Shown piece by piece: positions 37,590 to 50,234 of a stretch of 64,000 nucleotides of DNA. The notes below the pieces were generated by a model. That model searched no databases, was not told the origin of the DNA, and saw only the letters and a list, made by a program, of their open reading frames with translations. The stretch is from Gari tellinella. Taxonomy: Eukaryota > Mollusca > Bivalvia > Cardiida > Psammobiidae. Each line of letters begins with the position of its first letter. Position 1 is the first letter of the stretch. The stretch is taken from assembly GCA_922989275.2 (NCBI GenBank), contig OV277856.1, positions 53,019,358 through 53,083,357 on the forward strand, in the 5' to 3' direction. Made by a program: the position numbers and the translations under genes.

Positions 37590-40460
37590 AAACATACTTG
37601 GAAAGTCTACATTCCATTTAAAGTAAACTATAAGTCAAAACAATATCTTTGCCAGCTTCACCTGCCTTGTTGTAATGAGTTGCCCTTTTAATAATAAACA
37701 AGTGTTCAAATATATTGGAAGTTTGAAATTAATAACTTTCTACAGTTACTGAATAATTTCATATACAATTCTGAGTAAAAAAAGGGCAATAACTCTGCAA
37801 TGACAAATATCATTGTTATCTGCCTTGTTGTAAGGTGATGCCCTTCTGAAACTGAACAAGTATTCAAAGGTTCAAGATAATCGTAACCTATGGTAGTTAT
37901 TGAGAAATCTAATTAAATTCTAAGTCAAAACAAGGACAATTACTCTGGAATCACAAAACCCAGGGTTACCTGCCCTCTTGTAATGAGTTTTCCTTTTAAA
38001 ACTAAACAAGTATTTAAAGTTTCAAGTTAATACCTATGGTAGTTATTGAGATATTTCAATTTACAAGCTTTATGTAAATAAAAACAAGGGCAATAACTCT
38101 GGAATGGCACATCCCCGGGTCACCTCTATAGTTTAAATGAGTTGCTCTTTAGATACTTAACAAGTATTCAAAGTTTCAAGTTAATATCTTTCATAGTTAT
38201 TTAGATATGTTAATTTACAATTTTAAAGTAAACAAGAGGGCCATGGCCCTAAATTCGCTCACCTGAGGACATTGAAGTTTGTACCTAAGTTGACTGGGCA
38301 AGACAACATTTTAATATAGCTATAAATGGAGTTATCTTCCGGACAAGAAAACATGACAAAAGTGAATTTTGTTGCCAAGCTTATGACCCTTATCCATGAC
38401 ACATCCTCTTATCAAGCTATTTCCATTTCCGGTAAATGATAATTATTTCACTAGCGTCAGCAGAACTGGAGTTATTTTCCTGACAATAAAATATGACAAA
38501 GGGGAAAAACAAAATATTGCTGCCCTTGTGCATGGCATTTTCTCTCATCAGTTTCTTTCCATACATAAAATTTCATTACAATAGCATCACTAGAACTGGA
38601 GTTGACTTCTTGACAAGAAAATATGACAAAGGGAAATAACTAATAAAACTGTGACCCCCGGGGCGGGGCCAATTTTGACCCCAGGGGCATAGTTTGTACA
38701 AACTTGATAGAGGACCTGTAGATGATGCTATGTGACAAATGTCTAAGATCTGGCCCTTGTAGTTTCAGACAAGAAGATTTTTTAAGATTTCCTTATTTTT
38801 TCACTTGGTTGCCATGGCAACCAGAGTTCTACATTGTTTTTAATTCTTTGAACAATTTTGAAACAACTTGACCCAAGGAACATGGTTGAAATCTTTTCAG
38901 CAATATATGAGGAGATGTCATTTGAAGCAATTGTTAAAGACAACAATGACTGTATAAAGTGAAATTATTTTCTTCTGTGGAAGAATAAATTAAAGACATA
39001 AAAAGGAATATGTATGCGTTAATAGGTTAATAAATATCATTATTTACATTTTCTAAATATAGGAAACTATATGTAAATGAGTGGCTAATTTGGATCCAGA
39101 TTAGATGCAGCATTATGTGGCATCTGACCTGGATCCATACTGTTTATGGCCAAGAATTAATTGTGGACTGATAGACAGAAAGATAAACAAACAAACAAAC
39201 AGACATACCAAAAGTAATATGCCTTGAACTAAGTTGTGCTTGAGCACAAAATAGCAGACATCATAATTTCTGCTATGTATCTCAGTGACCTGAGTTCAGA
39301 GCTAGCTTTGGGTCAGTTATGCAATAAGAGACCGTCTCAGGGAGAACTGACTATTATCATGCTGAACTGTTGTCTGCTCCAAATGTTTGTATGTGAAATA
39401 TGTAAAAAATAATAACTTATATTTTCTAAATATAAGAAAATATGTAAATGAGTGGCAAATAGTTTAGATCCAGATTAGATGCTGCATTATGTGGCATCTG
39501 ACCTGGATCCAAACTGTTTGCAAATATAGGTGATTTAGTATAAGGGTGCTTGAAACCCTGCTTAAACCTTCAGTAAAACAGTATAACCTGAATAAAGCGG
39601 CAATGAATCCTGCATAAAGCGGCAATGAAAAAATCCCTATGGTGAATCCCTATGGTCAGTTTTAGTTTTGATATTAACAATTTTGAGAGAGAATCACCAG
39701 GAGATACTAAAAAACAAATATCAAAGCTGTGGGCCTAGCAGTTTTTTACAAGAAGATTGTTTAAAGTTTTTCACTTTTTTAAATAAATTACAATAAGTAG
39801 TCCACTTGAAAGTTTCATTTTAACAATTTCTGTAGAGAAGCATCCAAGGAACATCATGAGCAGTTTGAATCCGCCCTACAATCCCCGGGTTCAGAGGAGA
39901 TGTCGTTTGAAGTAAAAGTGAACGGACAGACGGACAGACGGAGAGACGTACTACGGACAATGAGCGGTCACAATAGCTCACCTTGAGCCTTCGGCTCAGG
40001 TGAGCTGATAAAACAAGGGCAATAACTCTGGAATGACAAATCCCAGAGTTACCTGCCTTGTTGTTATGAGTTGCCCTTTTGATACAGAACAAGTATTCAA
40101 ATTTTCAAATTAATATCTTTCATAGTTATTCAGATATTTCAATTTACAAATTTTAAATAAATGAAACAAGGGCAATTACTCTGGAATGACAAATCTCAGG
40201 GTTACCTGCCTTGTTGTAATGAGTTGCCCTTTTAATACTGACAAGTATTCAAAGTTTCAAGTAGATATCTTTCATACTTATTTAGATATGTTAATTTACA
40301 ATTTTTAAGTAAATAAAACAAGGGCAATAACTCTGGAATGACAAATCCCAGGGGGTACCTGCCTTGTTTTAATGAGTTGCCCTTTTGATACTGAACAAGT
40401 CTTCCAAGTTTCAAATGAATACCTTTGATAGTTATTGAGGAATGATGTCTTACAAAAACC
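37590..40460. repeat. 150-160-bp tandem repeat I, split by an H element
   Basis: Units with CAAGGGCAATAACTCTGGAA, GTTACCTGCCTTGTTGTAAT and CAAGTATTCAAAGTTTCAAG start near 37780, 37945, 38081, 40013, 40167 and 40315. The array is interrupted by family H copy 2 at 38232-40007. No gene is seen. Confidence 0.7.
38232..40007 (+). mobile_element. family H element, copy 2
   Basis: The 5' end is ACAAGAGGGCCATGGCCCT, then CGCTCACCTGAG. The 3' end is CAATAGCTCACCTTGAGCC, TTCGGCTCAGGTGAGCTG, after a GACGGACAGACGG stretch. It lies cleanly inside repeat I with no obvious target duplication. Nested CAAACAG hairpins are at 39082-39147 and 39459-39520. Confidence 0.65.
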
Positions 40461-40468
40461 TTATTCTA

Positions 40469-41575
40469 ACAAGAGCCGCATGCGGCCCTAAATCGCTCAC
40501 CTGGTATCCATGATTACAGTCATGTAAATCGACCAGTTATGATTAAGTTTTCACTTATTCACCTCCACCCACTGGTGGCCATGTTGTTTGAGCTAGGAAG
40601 ATTATTTGAAGAAAACTGGCAAAGGGTAACCCATGAATCATTATTTGTGTAAAATAATTCTTAAATCAGACCAATAGTTTCAGAGAATTTTTTTTGAAAG
40701 TTTTTCTATACAGAAATATAAGGAAAACTTATCCCACCCACTGGTGGCCATGTTTTTTAGATAACAAAATGATTTTAAGATATCTGGTAGAGGGTCATCA
40801 ATTAACCATTTGTGTAAAATTATTTTGAATTTGAATAAGTAGTTTCAGAGAAGAAGATTTTTAAAGTTTTTACTATACAGTAACATGCCCCACCCACTGG
40901 CGGCCATGTTTTTTTAGATAACAAATTGATTTTAAGAAATCTGGTAAAAGATCATCAATTGACCATTTGTATTAAATTATTTTTAATTTGAACTAGTAGT
41001 TTCAGAGAAGAAGATTTTTAAAGTTTTTACTATACAGTAACATAAGGAAATTTTGCCCCACCCACTGGCGGCCATGTTTTTTTAGATATCAAAATAATTT
41101 TAAGAAATATGGTACAGGGTCACCCATGGATCATTTGCATAAAATTACTTTCAAATTGGACCACTAGTTTTTGACAAGAAGATTTTTTAAGTTTTCACTA
41201 TATAGCCATATAAGGAAAATCTGCCCAACCCACTGGCGGCCATGTTTTTCAAGATAGGAAAATTATTTTAAGAAATCTGATAGAGGGTCACCAATGGCAC
41301 ATTTGGGTAAAATTATTTTCAATTCGGGCCAGTTTTTTCAATTGGTTGCCATGGCAACCACAATTTCAATTGGATTACCTATATTTGAAGAAATCTGAGA
41401 GAGTACCCTACAAGGAACAATCCTATGAAGTTTTGATGAAATTGGCCCAGTGGTTTCCAAGAAGAAGATCTTTGAACAAAAAGTTTGACGACAGACGACG
41501 GACGACTAACGACGGACGACGGACACAGGGCGATCACAATAGCTCACCTTGGCACTTCGTGCCAGGTGAGCTAAA
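40469..41575 (+). mobile_element. family H element, copy 3
   Basis: The start is ACAAGAGCCGCATGCGGCCC and the end hairpin is AGCTCACCTTGGCACTTCGT followed by GCCAGGTGAGCTAAAA. The interior consists of about five direct repeats of 170 bp containing CCCACCCACTGGCGGCCATG. Confidence 0.65.
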
Positions 41576-41579
41576 AACT

Positions 41580-41660
41580 TAAGTTAACCGACGCAGACGC
41601 TGACACAGACGACACGGGAGACAACAATAGCTCGACTATTCGAAAAAGTCGAGCTAAAAA
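41580..41660 (+). repeat. 3' end fragment of an H-like element
   Basis: GACACAGACGACACGGGAGA is followed by a hairpin AGCTCGACTATTCG/AAAAAGTCGAGCTAAAAA. It is the same end architecture as family H with different hairpin sequence. Confidence 0.5.
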
Positions 41661-41694
41661 CAGAATTTTCAAAATTTCTTTTTAAACAGGGTCA

Positions 41695-41990
41695 GAGTGT
41701 CAAACAGTTTGGATCCTAATGAGGTGCCGCGTTATGCCACATATCATCAGGATTCAAACTGTTTGCAAAGGCTTCTTAAAATATGTATAGAGTCATGTCA
41801 TGACAAAACCAGTCTTATTGCATTGCAACATTGTACAGACAAAGCACCGTTGTCATCTCAGGCTCTGTATCTGAGTTTGGTCTACTACATAAAGTGCTTC
41901 AGATGCTTGCGGGTATCAAACAATGTAGATGAAGACCAGCTGCTGTGTCTTTGATGCAGCAGCTGGTCTTCATCTACATTGTTTGCAATG
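41695..41990. repeat. two CAAACAG-type hairpins
   Basis: The first is at 41700-41768 (CAAACAGTTTGGATCCTAAT and reverse). The second is at 41918-41987 (CAAACAATGTAGATGAAGAC, GCAGCAGCTGGTCTTCATCT), with almost perfect arms. Confidence 0.65.
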
Positions 41991-42224
41991 CAATAAGGAA
42001 GGTTTTGTCATTGCACAGCTCATATATATAATTTTATATATTATAGAATTTAGATTACACTGAAGAGCCATATTGGCGAAACATGTTTGTACTTTGAATA
42101 TTAAATACACATGTATCTATAAACCGTAGGCATGTAACGTCATTTTTTCTGTTACATATAATATTATATATATTATAATGACTGTGGCACATATCCACCA
42201 CTAGTATGGTAAGAGTGAAATGTA

Positions 42225-42462
42225 GCCCCTTTCCTGTTTCAAAGACAAATGACCACTTCAAACTGGTTGAAAGTAAAGCAGAATGTGCCTTAAGATGCAT
42301 TCCACTTTATTTTAAGCCTGATTTAAGCTACCATCTTCTAGGATATAGAAATATAACTGTCTTGTGATGCAAAGTCATGACTGTATACGTAAAGTGGATC
42401 TTTTTCATTCATGGAGGAATAAATTAAGCATGTAAAAAGGAATGTTTATGGAGAATGGGTTA
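42225..42462. mobile_element. family A fold-back MITE, eroded ends
   Basis: The palindrome GAAAGTAAAGCAGAATGTGC and partner arm are at 42268-42328. The ends are decayed. Confidence 0.6.
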
Positions 42463-43331
42463 GGCTGCTACCTACATTTAAGACCAATAATTGAACTTAT
42501 CTTGAGTGTCACTACAGAATAGTTGTATCTTGTAGTTGAAGTAATACATTGCATGTAGGAAATAACTGTTCAACACTTTTGCATTAACTATTTGCACCTG
42601 GGTAATTCTTTCATCTGTAACAACTGTTGTCTGCTATTGTTCTAAAATAGATTTTTCTAAATGATGTGTCTCATCTGGATCCAAACTGCCTGCATAGAAA
42701 AAGATTGTGACATATGTATCCACCGCTAGCATGGTAAGAGTTAAATTGGCAAACAGTTTGAATATGCAACAGAGATTAAATAACACAGTGTCGGCCATCT
42801 GATCTGGTTCAAAACAGTCTGTCACTTGGATATCACAATTGTTATCAGTTTTCGTCTTCCAAGCTGATAACACTTTGATAAAAAAAATATTATTCTGAGA
42901 ATTCAAAGTGTATATTTTATACAGCTCCTTCATCTCTTTGCATGCTAGCGGTGGAAATATCTGCCCTGAACTTTGCAAACAGTTTGGATCCAGATGAAAC
43001 TCTGCTTGACACTGTGTCTAATCAGGATCCAAACTGTTTAACACTCTGATTGTATTTTGAAAAGAAATTTTGAAAAATCTATTTTTAGAACAGTAGCAGA
43101 TGACAAGTATTGCAGACGAAAAAAATTATACAGAATGCAATATCCACATTAATTTAGTCAGTGTGACAGCTTATTTTAGCATGTAAAGAAATAATGAAGA
43201 TAATAACATTGAACTTATATCTAAACAACCAAAGTATAAACCAATGTATAAAGATAAATATAAAACTTACAGCAGTGAAAAGGAAAACAGAAAGTGCTTA
43301 GAAGAACTTTCTGCTTTACCTTTGAACTGCA
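42463..43331. other. no gene; hairpin fragments
   Basis: CAAACAG-type hairpin remnants lie at 42758-42833 and 42976-43039. Nothing else is recognisable. Confidence 0.5.
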
Positions 43332-43545
43332 TTAACCCTTAGCCCGCCAAATAAATTGTCGTCTGCTATATTTCTCGTCTGCTTCAAGTTTCAAAGTGCT
43401 TCAAAGTTGCTCAAAATTGCTGAAAATGTTGTCCGAGTGTCAAACAGCTTGGATCCGGATGAGACGCCGAGTTACTCGGCGTCTCATCCGGATCCAAGCT
43501 GTTTGCATATGGAGCTATAGTCGTGAGTGGCAGGCTAAGGGTTAA
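43332..43545 (-). mobile_element. family B fold-back MITE, copy 5
   Basis: A complete reverse copy with intact ends TTAACCCTTAGCCCGCCA and GGCAGGCTAAGGGTTAA. Confidence 0.85.
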
Positions 43546-44059
43546 TCAGTTATCAGTCCTTTGAGGTTCAAGTTTCTTCAAAGGATAACAGTTCAGCACA
43601 GTTTTAACTGTATAAGTGTGAATGGAAAACACTGCTTGATCATAAATTTAAAAGAGGCTAACATCCCCTGTGAGCACATGTTCACCAGTTCATGAAAGTT
43701 CATGAACAATTCATATACAGTCATGAATAACTTTAAATTGTTCATCATCTTGAAAATAAAATAAATGTTAATGAACAATAGAAATAAATGTAAATTCCTA
43801 CTAATTAACACACTTTAGTGGGTCATAGTGAGAAGTTTTACTGTATTCAACTAACTTTTTATTTCATTTTTTAAGACAGCCATTTTGAAGAACATCAGAG
43901 ATTCATAAAAGAAAATATCCTTTGATAAAACTCACAATCAATACCGTTGAAAACTCTGAGTTTTAGAGAGAATCTCTTCTTGATCACAGCTTAACAGCTG
44001 AAACCACTTTCATGATCATTAATTTGTCACTGTGAACCCAGTACAGTAAAACTTCTATA
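43546..44059. other. no gene seen
   Basis: AT-rich sequence with no recognisable element. Confidence 0.45.
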
Positions 44060-45052
44060 TTAATCCTTTACCCCATAGAAGCCCCTTTTAGCGCATTCAG
44101 TTTATTCATCCGCTGAAGAAAATAGTTCCTATTTTTACAGTAATGAATAATTAAGTATCATAATGAATATTTTCTCTATTCTAGCAGATGGTAGCTTAAA
44201 GCAGGATAAAAGTAAAGCAGAATGCGCCATAAGGCACATTCTGCTTTACTCTTAACCTGCTTTATGTAGTCACTCATTTTCAAAATTAGAAACAGGCTAT
44301 GGGGTAAATTAACCGGGTTAACACTAAACTGTGTTGATTGTTAGGTTTTTTGTGACAGATGACTGCTTAAAGCAAGATGACAGTAAAACAGAAATCTATT
44401 ACAGGAGCTTTCTGTTTTACTGTCACCTTGCTTTAATTTGTCACTTGGAGTCTTTCATACTTATTAAATAGCCTTCTTATTATTGCTTTCAATTCATTCC
44501 TCTACTCAGGGCTCGAGATAAGAGTAAACTGTGCAGATCAAACATTTTCTCATTGAAATATAAATATTAGTGTCAAACAGTTTATATCCTGATCAGATAT
44601 CACCAATTGTGAAGTTTAGTCAGGATCCAAACTGTTTGCAGAGTTGTTTAACCCACTACCCAATGTATATACCTCTTTACGTCTTTAATTCACTCCTTCA
44701 TTATAGAAAATAGTTCCGCTTAATAGTCATCAATATGTACCATTATAATGTTTTTTATAATATTATCCTAGCAGATGGTGGTTTAAAACAGGCTGAAAGC
44801 TTAACCCATTACCCCATAAATACGCCTTTGTACACCATTTATTTATCACTGCACTGAATAAAATAGTTCCAATTTATACTGCCAAGAATATGTATCATCA
44901 GAAATATTTTCTATATTCTAGCAGATAATAGTTTAAAGCAGGCTGAAGGTAAAGCAGAATGCGCCATAAGGCACATTCTGCTTTACTTTGAATCTGATTT
45001 AAGTGGTCACCTATCTTCAAAACTAGAAATAGGCTATGGGGTAATGGGTTAA
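44060..45052. mobile_element. cluster of family A fold-back MITEs
   Basis: Complete copies lie at 44060-44311 and 44801-45052. A truncated copy is at about 44648-44800. Between them is another palindrome (44363-44452: GCTTAAAGCAAGATGACAGT and reverse) and a CAAACAG-type hairpin (44575-44638). Confidence 0.7.
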
Positions 45053-45250
45053 TCATACAATACAGTTATACTGCAGTGTTTGTCCACACAGCAGAATATT
45101 TCAAAGTAATATCAAACAGTGCAGACCCTGACCACACACCACACAATGTGGCATCTCATTGAAGGTCTACACTGTTTGATCATGTCTACTTTAATAGACA
45201 CTAGACTTAAATGGTATAAATCTAATGGTTATAACTAATATAATTCTTAC

Positions 45251-45421
45251 CTTACGGCAGTCAATTGCTTGTAGATTCTTCTCTGTACAACACCAGCACT
45301 GACTGCTGAGGCAATATCATTCCAACTGCTTCATTACCAAAGCCAGGGGAAATTTCACGGCAACTGAGACCTCTCAGCCAGTGTCTGCTGGTCTCACATT
45401 GTAATTATCTAATCCTCATAT
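45251..45421 (-). other. possible untranslated exon
   Basis: On the minus strand the 171-bp segment is preceded by TGTCTCATTGCAG and followed by GTAAGAATTA, a good acceptor/donor pair. It is one of the few stretches of this flank not matching a repeat. All three frames contain stops, so it would be non-coding. It has the same strand as GGCX, whose first coding exon needs an upstream untranslated exon, but a link over 39 kb is only a hypothesis. Confidence 0.3.
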
Positions 45422-45463
45422 CTGCAATGAGACATAAAAGCAAATAGATGTAAAGCTGATTAA

Positions 45464-46797
45464 AAGCCTTGACAACATCTAACACCAATGCTCGACCACT
45501 ATTACAGCCACACTTGTATTAACCCTTTACTCCATTGCCTGTTTCTAATTTTGAAGATAGGTGACCACTTAAAGCAGGTTGAAAGTAAAGCAGAATGCGC
45601 CTTAGGGCGCATACTGCTTTACTTTCAGCCTGCTTTAAGCTACCATCTGCTAGAATATAGAAGTTAATTCTAATCATGCACATTCATAACTGTATAAATT
45701 GTTACCTTTTTCTTCATTGCAGGAATAAATTAAAGGCGTTAAAGGGTGTATTTATGGGGTAATGGGTTAAAAGCCTTGACAACATCTAACACCAATTCTC
45801 CACCACTATTACAGCCACACTTGTATTAACCCTTTACTCCATTGCCTGTTTCTAAATTTGAAGATAGGTGACCACTTAAAGCAGGTTGAAAGTAAAGCAG
45901 AATGCGCCTTAGGGCGCATACTGCTTTACTTTCAGCCTGCTTTAAGCTACCATCTGCTAGAATATAGAAATTAATTCTAATCATGCACATTCATAACTGT
46001 ATAAATTGTTACCTTTTTCTTCAGTGCAGGAGTAAATTAAAGGCGTTAAAAGGCGTATTTATGGGGTAATGGGTTAAAAGCCTTGACAACATCTAACACC
46101 AATTCTCCACCACTATTACAGCCACACTTGTATTAACCCTTTACTCCATTGCCTGTTTCTAAATTTGAAGATAGGTGACCACTTAAAGCAGGTTGAAAGT
46201 AAAGCAGAATGCGCCTTAGGGCGCATACTGCTTTACTTTCAGCCTGCTTTAAGCTACCATCTGCTAGAATATAGAAATTAATTCTAATCATGCACATTCA
46301 TAACTGTATAAATTGTTACCTTTTTCTTCAGTGCAGGAGTAAATTAAAGGCGTTAAAAGGCGTATTTATGGGGTAATGGGTTAAAAGCCTTGACAACATC
46401 TAACACCAATTCTCCACCACTATTACAGCCACACTTGTATTAACCCTTTACTACATTGCCTGTTTCTAAATTTGAAGATAGGTGACCACTTAAAGCAGGT
46501 TGAAAGTAAAGCAGAATGCGCCTTAGGGCGCATACTGCTTTACTTTCAGCCTGCTTTAAGCTACCATCTGCTAGAATATAGAAATTAATTCTAATCATGC
46601 ACATTCATAACTGTATAAATTGTTACCTTTTTCTTCAGTGCAGGGGTAAATTAAAGGCGTTAAAAGGCGTATTTATGGGGTAATGGGTTAAAAGCCTTGA
46701 CAACATCTAACACCTGGAATGCCCGACCACTATTACAGCCACACTTGTATTAACCCTTTACTACATTGCCAGTTTCTAGTATTGAAGACAGGGGATC
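45464..46797. repeat. 307-bp tandem array of family A plus flank, 4.3 units
   Basis: AAGCCTTGACAACATCTAAC starts at 45464, 45771, 46078, 46385 and 46692, an exact 307-bp period. Each unit contains one family A element (TTAACCCTTTACTCCATT to TATGGGGTAATGGGTTAA) with palindrome around GCGCCTTAGGGCGC. Units 2-4 are almost identical, so the array is recent. Confidence 0.9.
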
Positions 46798-46799
46798 CC

Positions 46800-48054
46800 A
46801 TAACCCATTACCCCATAAATACACCTTTTAACACCTCTAATTTATTCCTCCACTGAAGAAAATAGTTTATACATTCATGAGTATGAGCATCAGAAATGTT
46901 TTCTATTTTCTAGTTTAAAGCAGACTGAAAGTAAAGCAGAATGCACCTTAAGGCACATTCTGCTTTACTTTCAGCCTGCTTTAAACTAACATCTGCTTGG
47001 ATATAGGATATACAAGTTCATGTCTGTACAACTTTTAACTTTTTCTTCAATGGAGCTGTAAATAAAAGGTGTAAAAGTGTTTATTTATTTTAAGGGGTAA
47101 TGTGTTTAGTAGTCTGTCTGATGATACAGGAATTTCTCTTGACAGGTGGCTGATCAAAGGAGCTTTCTGCTTTATTTGTTATCTGCATGAACCCATTACC
47201 CCATAGCCTGTTTCTAGTTTTAAAGAAAGATGATAACTTAAAGCAAGTTGAAAGTAAAGCAGAATGCGCCTTTAGGCGCATTCTGCTTTACTTTCGGCCT
47301 GCTTTAAGGTATTGTTTGCTAGGGTATAGAAAATGTTTCTTATGATAGTGTCATATTCATGACTGTATAAAAGGAAACTATTTCCTTCAGTGGAGGAATA
47401 AATTAAAGGTGTAAACTGGCGTATTTATGGATTAATGAGCTAAGCTACCCCTTGTCTAATGCCCTTATCCCATAGCTTATTTCTGGTATTGAAGCAGACT
47501 TGAAGTTAAACAGAATGCATGTCGGAAAGCTATGCAGAAAGCCATCTTTAAATCTACATTAATTAGCTGACCCCTGGAACTTCAAATGGAAAAGTCCAGT
47601 TTTCATTTCAGTTAAGTCCATTTCTTACTATGCAAGATTGTTTTTTTTTAATATATTGCTAAATGACAAACAGTGCTCTGTAACATGATCAGCAGGCCTT
47701 CTGATCTTGGTCTACACAGTGAGTGTTTGCTGAGGACAAGTGTACTCTTCACAGCTATACTGTTTGTAAGAGATCTGCAGTGATGTCACTGCGGGTTAAT
47801 CAGTTAACCCATTACCCCATAACCTGTTTCTAGTTTTGAAAATAGATGATCACTTAAAGCAGGTTGAAAGTAAAGCAGAATGCGCCTTAAGGCGCATTCT
47901 GCTTTACTTTAAGTCTGTTTTAAGCTAACATCTGCTAAAATATGGAACACATTTGTTTATCCTACATATTTATGACTGTATTAAAGGCAATTATTTTCTT
48001 CAGTCGAGGAATAAATCAAAGGCGTTAAAAGGCGTATTTATGGGATAATGAGTG
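46800..48054. mobile_element. three family A fold-back MITEs and hairpin remnant
   Basis: Copies lie at about 46800-47106, 47187-47442 and 47804-48053, each with TTAACCCATTACCCCATA-like ends and the internal palindrome. A decayed family C-like hairpin lies at 47570-47795. Confidence 0.7.
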
Positions 48055-48118
48055 AAGCCACATATCACTGAACCCTTTACTTCATGGCCTATTTCTGAAA
48101 TTGAAGACTGGTGACCAC

Positions 48119-48379
48119 TTAACCCTTTACCTTATAGAAGCGCCTTTTAGCGAATATTATTTATTCCTCCGCTGAAGAAAATAGTTCCAATTTAATCAGT
48201 CATGAATATATTTTATAGGGAATATTTAATTTTATTCATGTATTCTAGCACATGATAGCTTAAAGCAGGCTGAAAGTTAAGCAGAATGCGCCTTAAGGCG
48301 CATTCTGCTTTACTTTCAGCCTGCTTTAAGTGGTCAACTATCTTCAATACTAGAAATAGGCTATCAGGTAAAGGGTTAA
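48119..48379. mobile_element. family A fold-back MITE
   Basis: A complete copy from TTAACCCTTTACCTTATAGA to TATCAGGTAAAGGGTTAA. Confidence 0.8.
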
Positions 48380-48389
48380 AGAAGGTTGA

Positions 48390-48790
48390 AAGTAAAGTTC
48401 CGGTCAATACTCCCTGAAGTGGTCAATACTCTTTTTTTGTTAAAAAAAGCTCTTAAAGCTTTAAAAAGGTTACTTATAGTGTAATGATGCATTACAGAAA
48501 CACAGGATGCTATTTCAAGTGTATATAGGGGGTACGGCGAGCACAAAGTGGATTTATCAAATCTGGAAAGACCACCCTGGTCGATTGAATCAACCACCCT
48601 GATCGATTAAACTGACCACATTTATCGATTGAACTGACTGCTTGTGGTTGATTGAACTGACTGGTGGATTGAATCGACCACTCTTGTTGATCGAAAAGAC
48701 CACTAATGACCGGTATTGACAAGTTAAAACCAGTATTGACCACCCAGGCGGTCAATACTCTTATTGACTGGTCAATTGCCATTTACCCTA
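48390..48790. repeat. GGTCAATACT / ATCGATTGAACTGACCA repeat region
   Basis: GGTCAATACT occurs at both ends (about 48404, 48420, 48749). The middle (48570-48700) is a run of short imperfect repeats around TCGATTGAACTGACCAC. No gene is seen. It may be one small transposon with internal subrepeats. Confidence 0.5.
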
Positions 48791-49059
48791 GTAGAAGGAC
48801 GGATGAACAGAAAAATGGACAGGGTAAAACAGAATGCCCCCGGCTAAATGTCACAGGGCATAAAAATAAATGTAAAACAAACAGTTCAGACTCTCAGAAA
48901 AATCATAAACATCCCTCTGATCAGGATCTAAAGTTTGCAAAATGTACATACTTTTGAATTGGTTTCCTGCATAGTTAAAAACTGAAAAAAAAGTATTGAA
49001 AGTTAAAGCAGGGCACTGCCAGATAAGAGGGAGTTACTGCTGAAATAAATCCAACATTT

Positions 49060-49251
49060 CAGGGCTCCAGATAAGAGGTAGTTATTTCAACAAATCAAAC
49101 ATTTTCTCACTTATTCAGCACCAAATCCTATGGTGTTACTACTCATTAGAATCGTCTCTTCGAGACGATTCTAATGAGTAGTGACACCATAGGGTTTAAT
49201 TCTGAAATAAAGATTTTAGTTTTTGAAAAACTACCCTTATCTGGTGCTCTG
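49060..49251. mobile_element. family D MITE, copy 3
   Basis: The ends are CAGGGCTCCAGATAAGAGG and CTTATCTGGTGCTCTG, with ACATTT repeated at 49054-49059 and 49252-49257. The central palindrome is nearly identical to the 33602 copy. Confidence 0.75.
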
Positions 49252-49359
49252 ACATTTTCTAACTCGCAGACAAAAAGATTCTAGTTTTTGAAATGTACTC
49301 CCCTTATCTTGAGCCCTGATTTGTTAGTGTAAGGATGTTATTCCAAAGCAAAATTAATA

Positions 49360-49715
49360 CAGCGCTCCCTCTCTACAACGGCCCTCCCAACAACGATTCC
49401 CTCCTTACAACGACTCTTGCCGCTGTTCCCGAAACTGGACAATTATGTCTAACGCTTTATTGCTGCAATATCGTCTGCTTAAAATTGTCGTCTGCTGTTT
49501 TTCTAAAAGTTACATATTTGACCATTTCAGAGTAAAACACTTAATAACGAGTGACAAACAGCTTGAATCCAGATCAGACGCCGCGTTACGCGGCGTCTGA
49601 ACTGGATTCAAGCTGTTTGCAAATGTAAGCCAAATTCCCTCCATGTAACGACTCCCTCCGAACAACGAACATATTTTGTGTCTCCCATTGGGTGTCGTTG
49701 TAGAGAGGGAACGCT
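49360..49715. mobile_element. TA-flanked MITE with CAGYGYTCCCTCTCTACAACG ends, copy 1
   Basis: The inverted ends are CAGCGCTCCCTCTCTACAAC and GTTGTAGAGAGGGAACGCTG with TA outside each. The central perfect hairpin (49556-49619) is of the CAAACAG type (AGCTTGAATCCAGATCAGAC). A second copy is at 58840-59172. Confidence 0.7.
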
Positions 49716-49942
49716 GTAGTTACCCAACACAACACAAGATTCAGCCATTGATACCAGTCTTTTATTGGTCTGGTGACAAGCAATTGCTTTCTTTCTATCG
49801 GTTGCCATGGTAATGAAACCTTATTTAGGCTTCTTAGCATTGTTCTCCGGATATTATTGCTAGTGAAATGCTAGTAGACGAAGACCTTTAAAGACACTCA
49901 CGTTACTTCTAAGCATGCAAGTGGTGAAACCAAGGTAACCTT

Positions 49943-50234
49943 TGCAAACAGTTTGGATCCAGGGGCCCGTTTCATAAAACTTCGTACGACAAAAACGGTC
50001 GTAAGTCAAAACTTTTCTGATTTCTCTATCTAATCCTGTCTTGTGACATCTCTTTGGAATCGTCTTTTCAAGACGATTCCAAAGAGATATCACAAGACAG
50101 GATTAGATGGAGAAATAAATACTAATTGAGACTTTTATAATATGACTTACGACAACATTTGTCGTACGAAGTTTTATGAAACGGGCCCCTGATGAGACTC
50201 AGCGTAATGCAGCATTTCATCAGAATTCACACAG
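49943..50234. mobile_element. CAAACAG hairpin interrupted by a GGGCCCGTTTCA fold-back
   Basis: The arm CAAACAGTTTGGATCCA is broken at 49961 by a fold-back element (49962-50189; ends GGGGCCCGTTTCATAAAACT and reverse; inner palindrome AATCCTGTCTTGTGACATCT). It resumes as TGATGAGACTCAGCGTAATG. The inserted element resembles the one at 5416-5653. Confidence 0.65.

Noticed and set aside
45464..46797. CRISPR-like array
   Set aside because: The regular repeats are 307-bp direct copies of a transposon and its flank in animal DNA, not short repeats with unique spacers.
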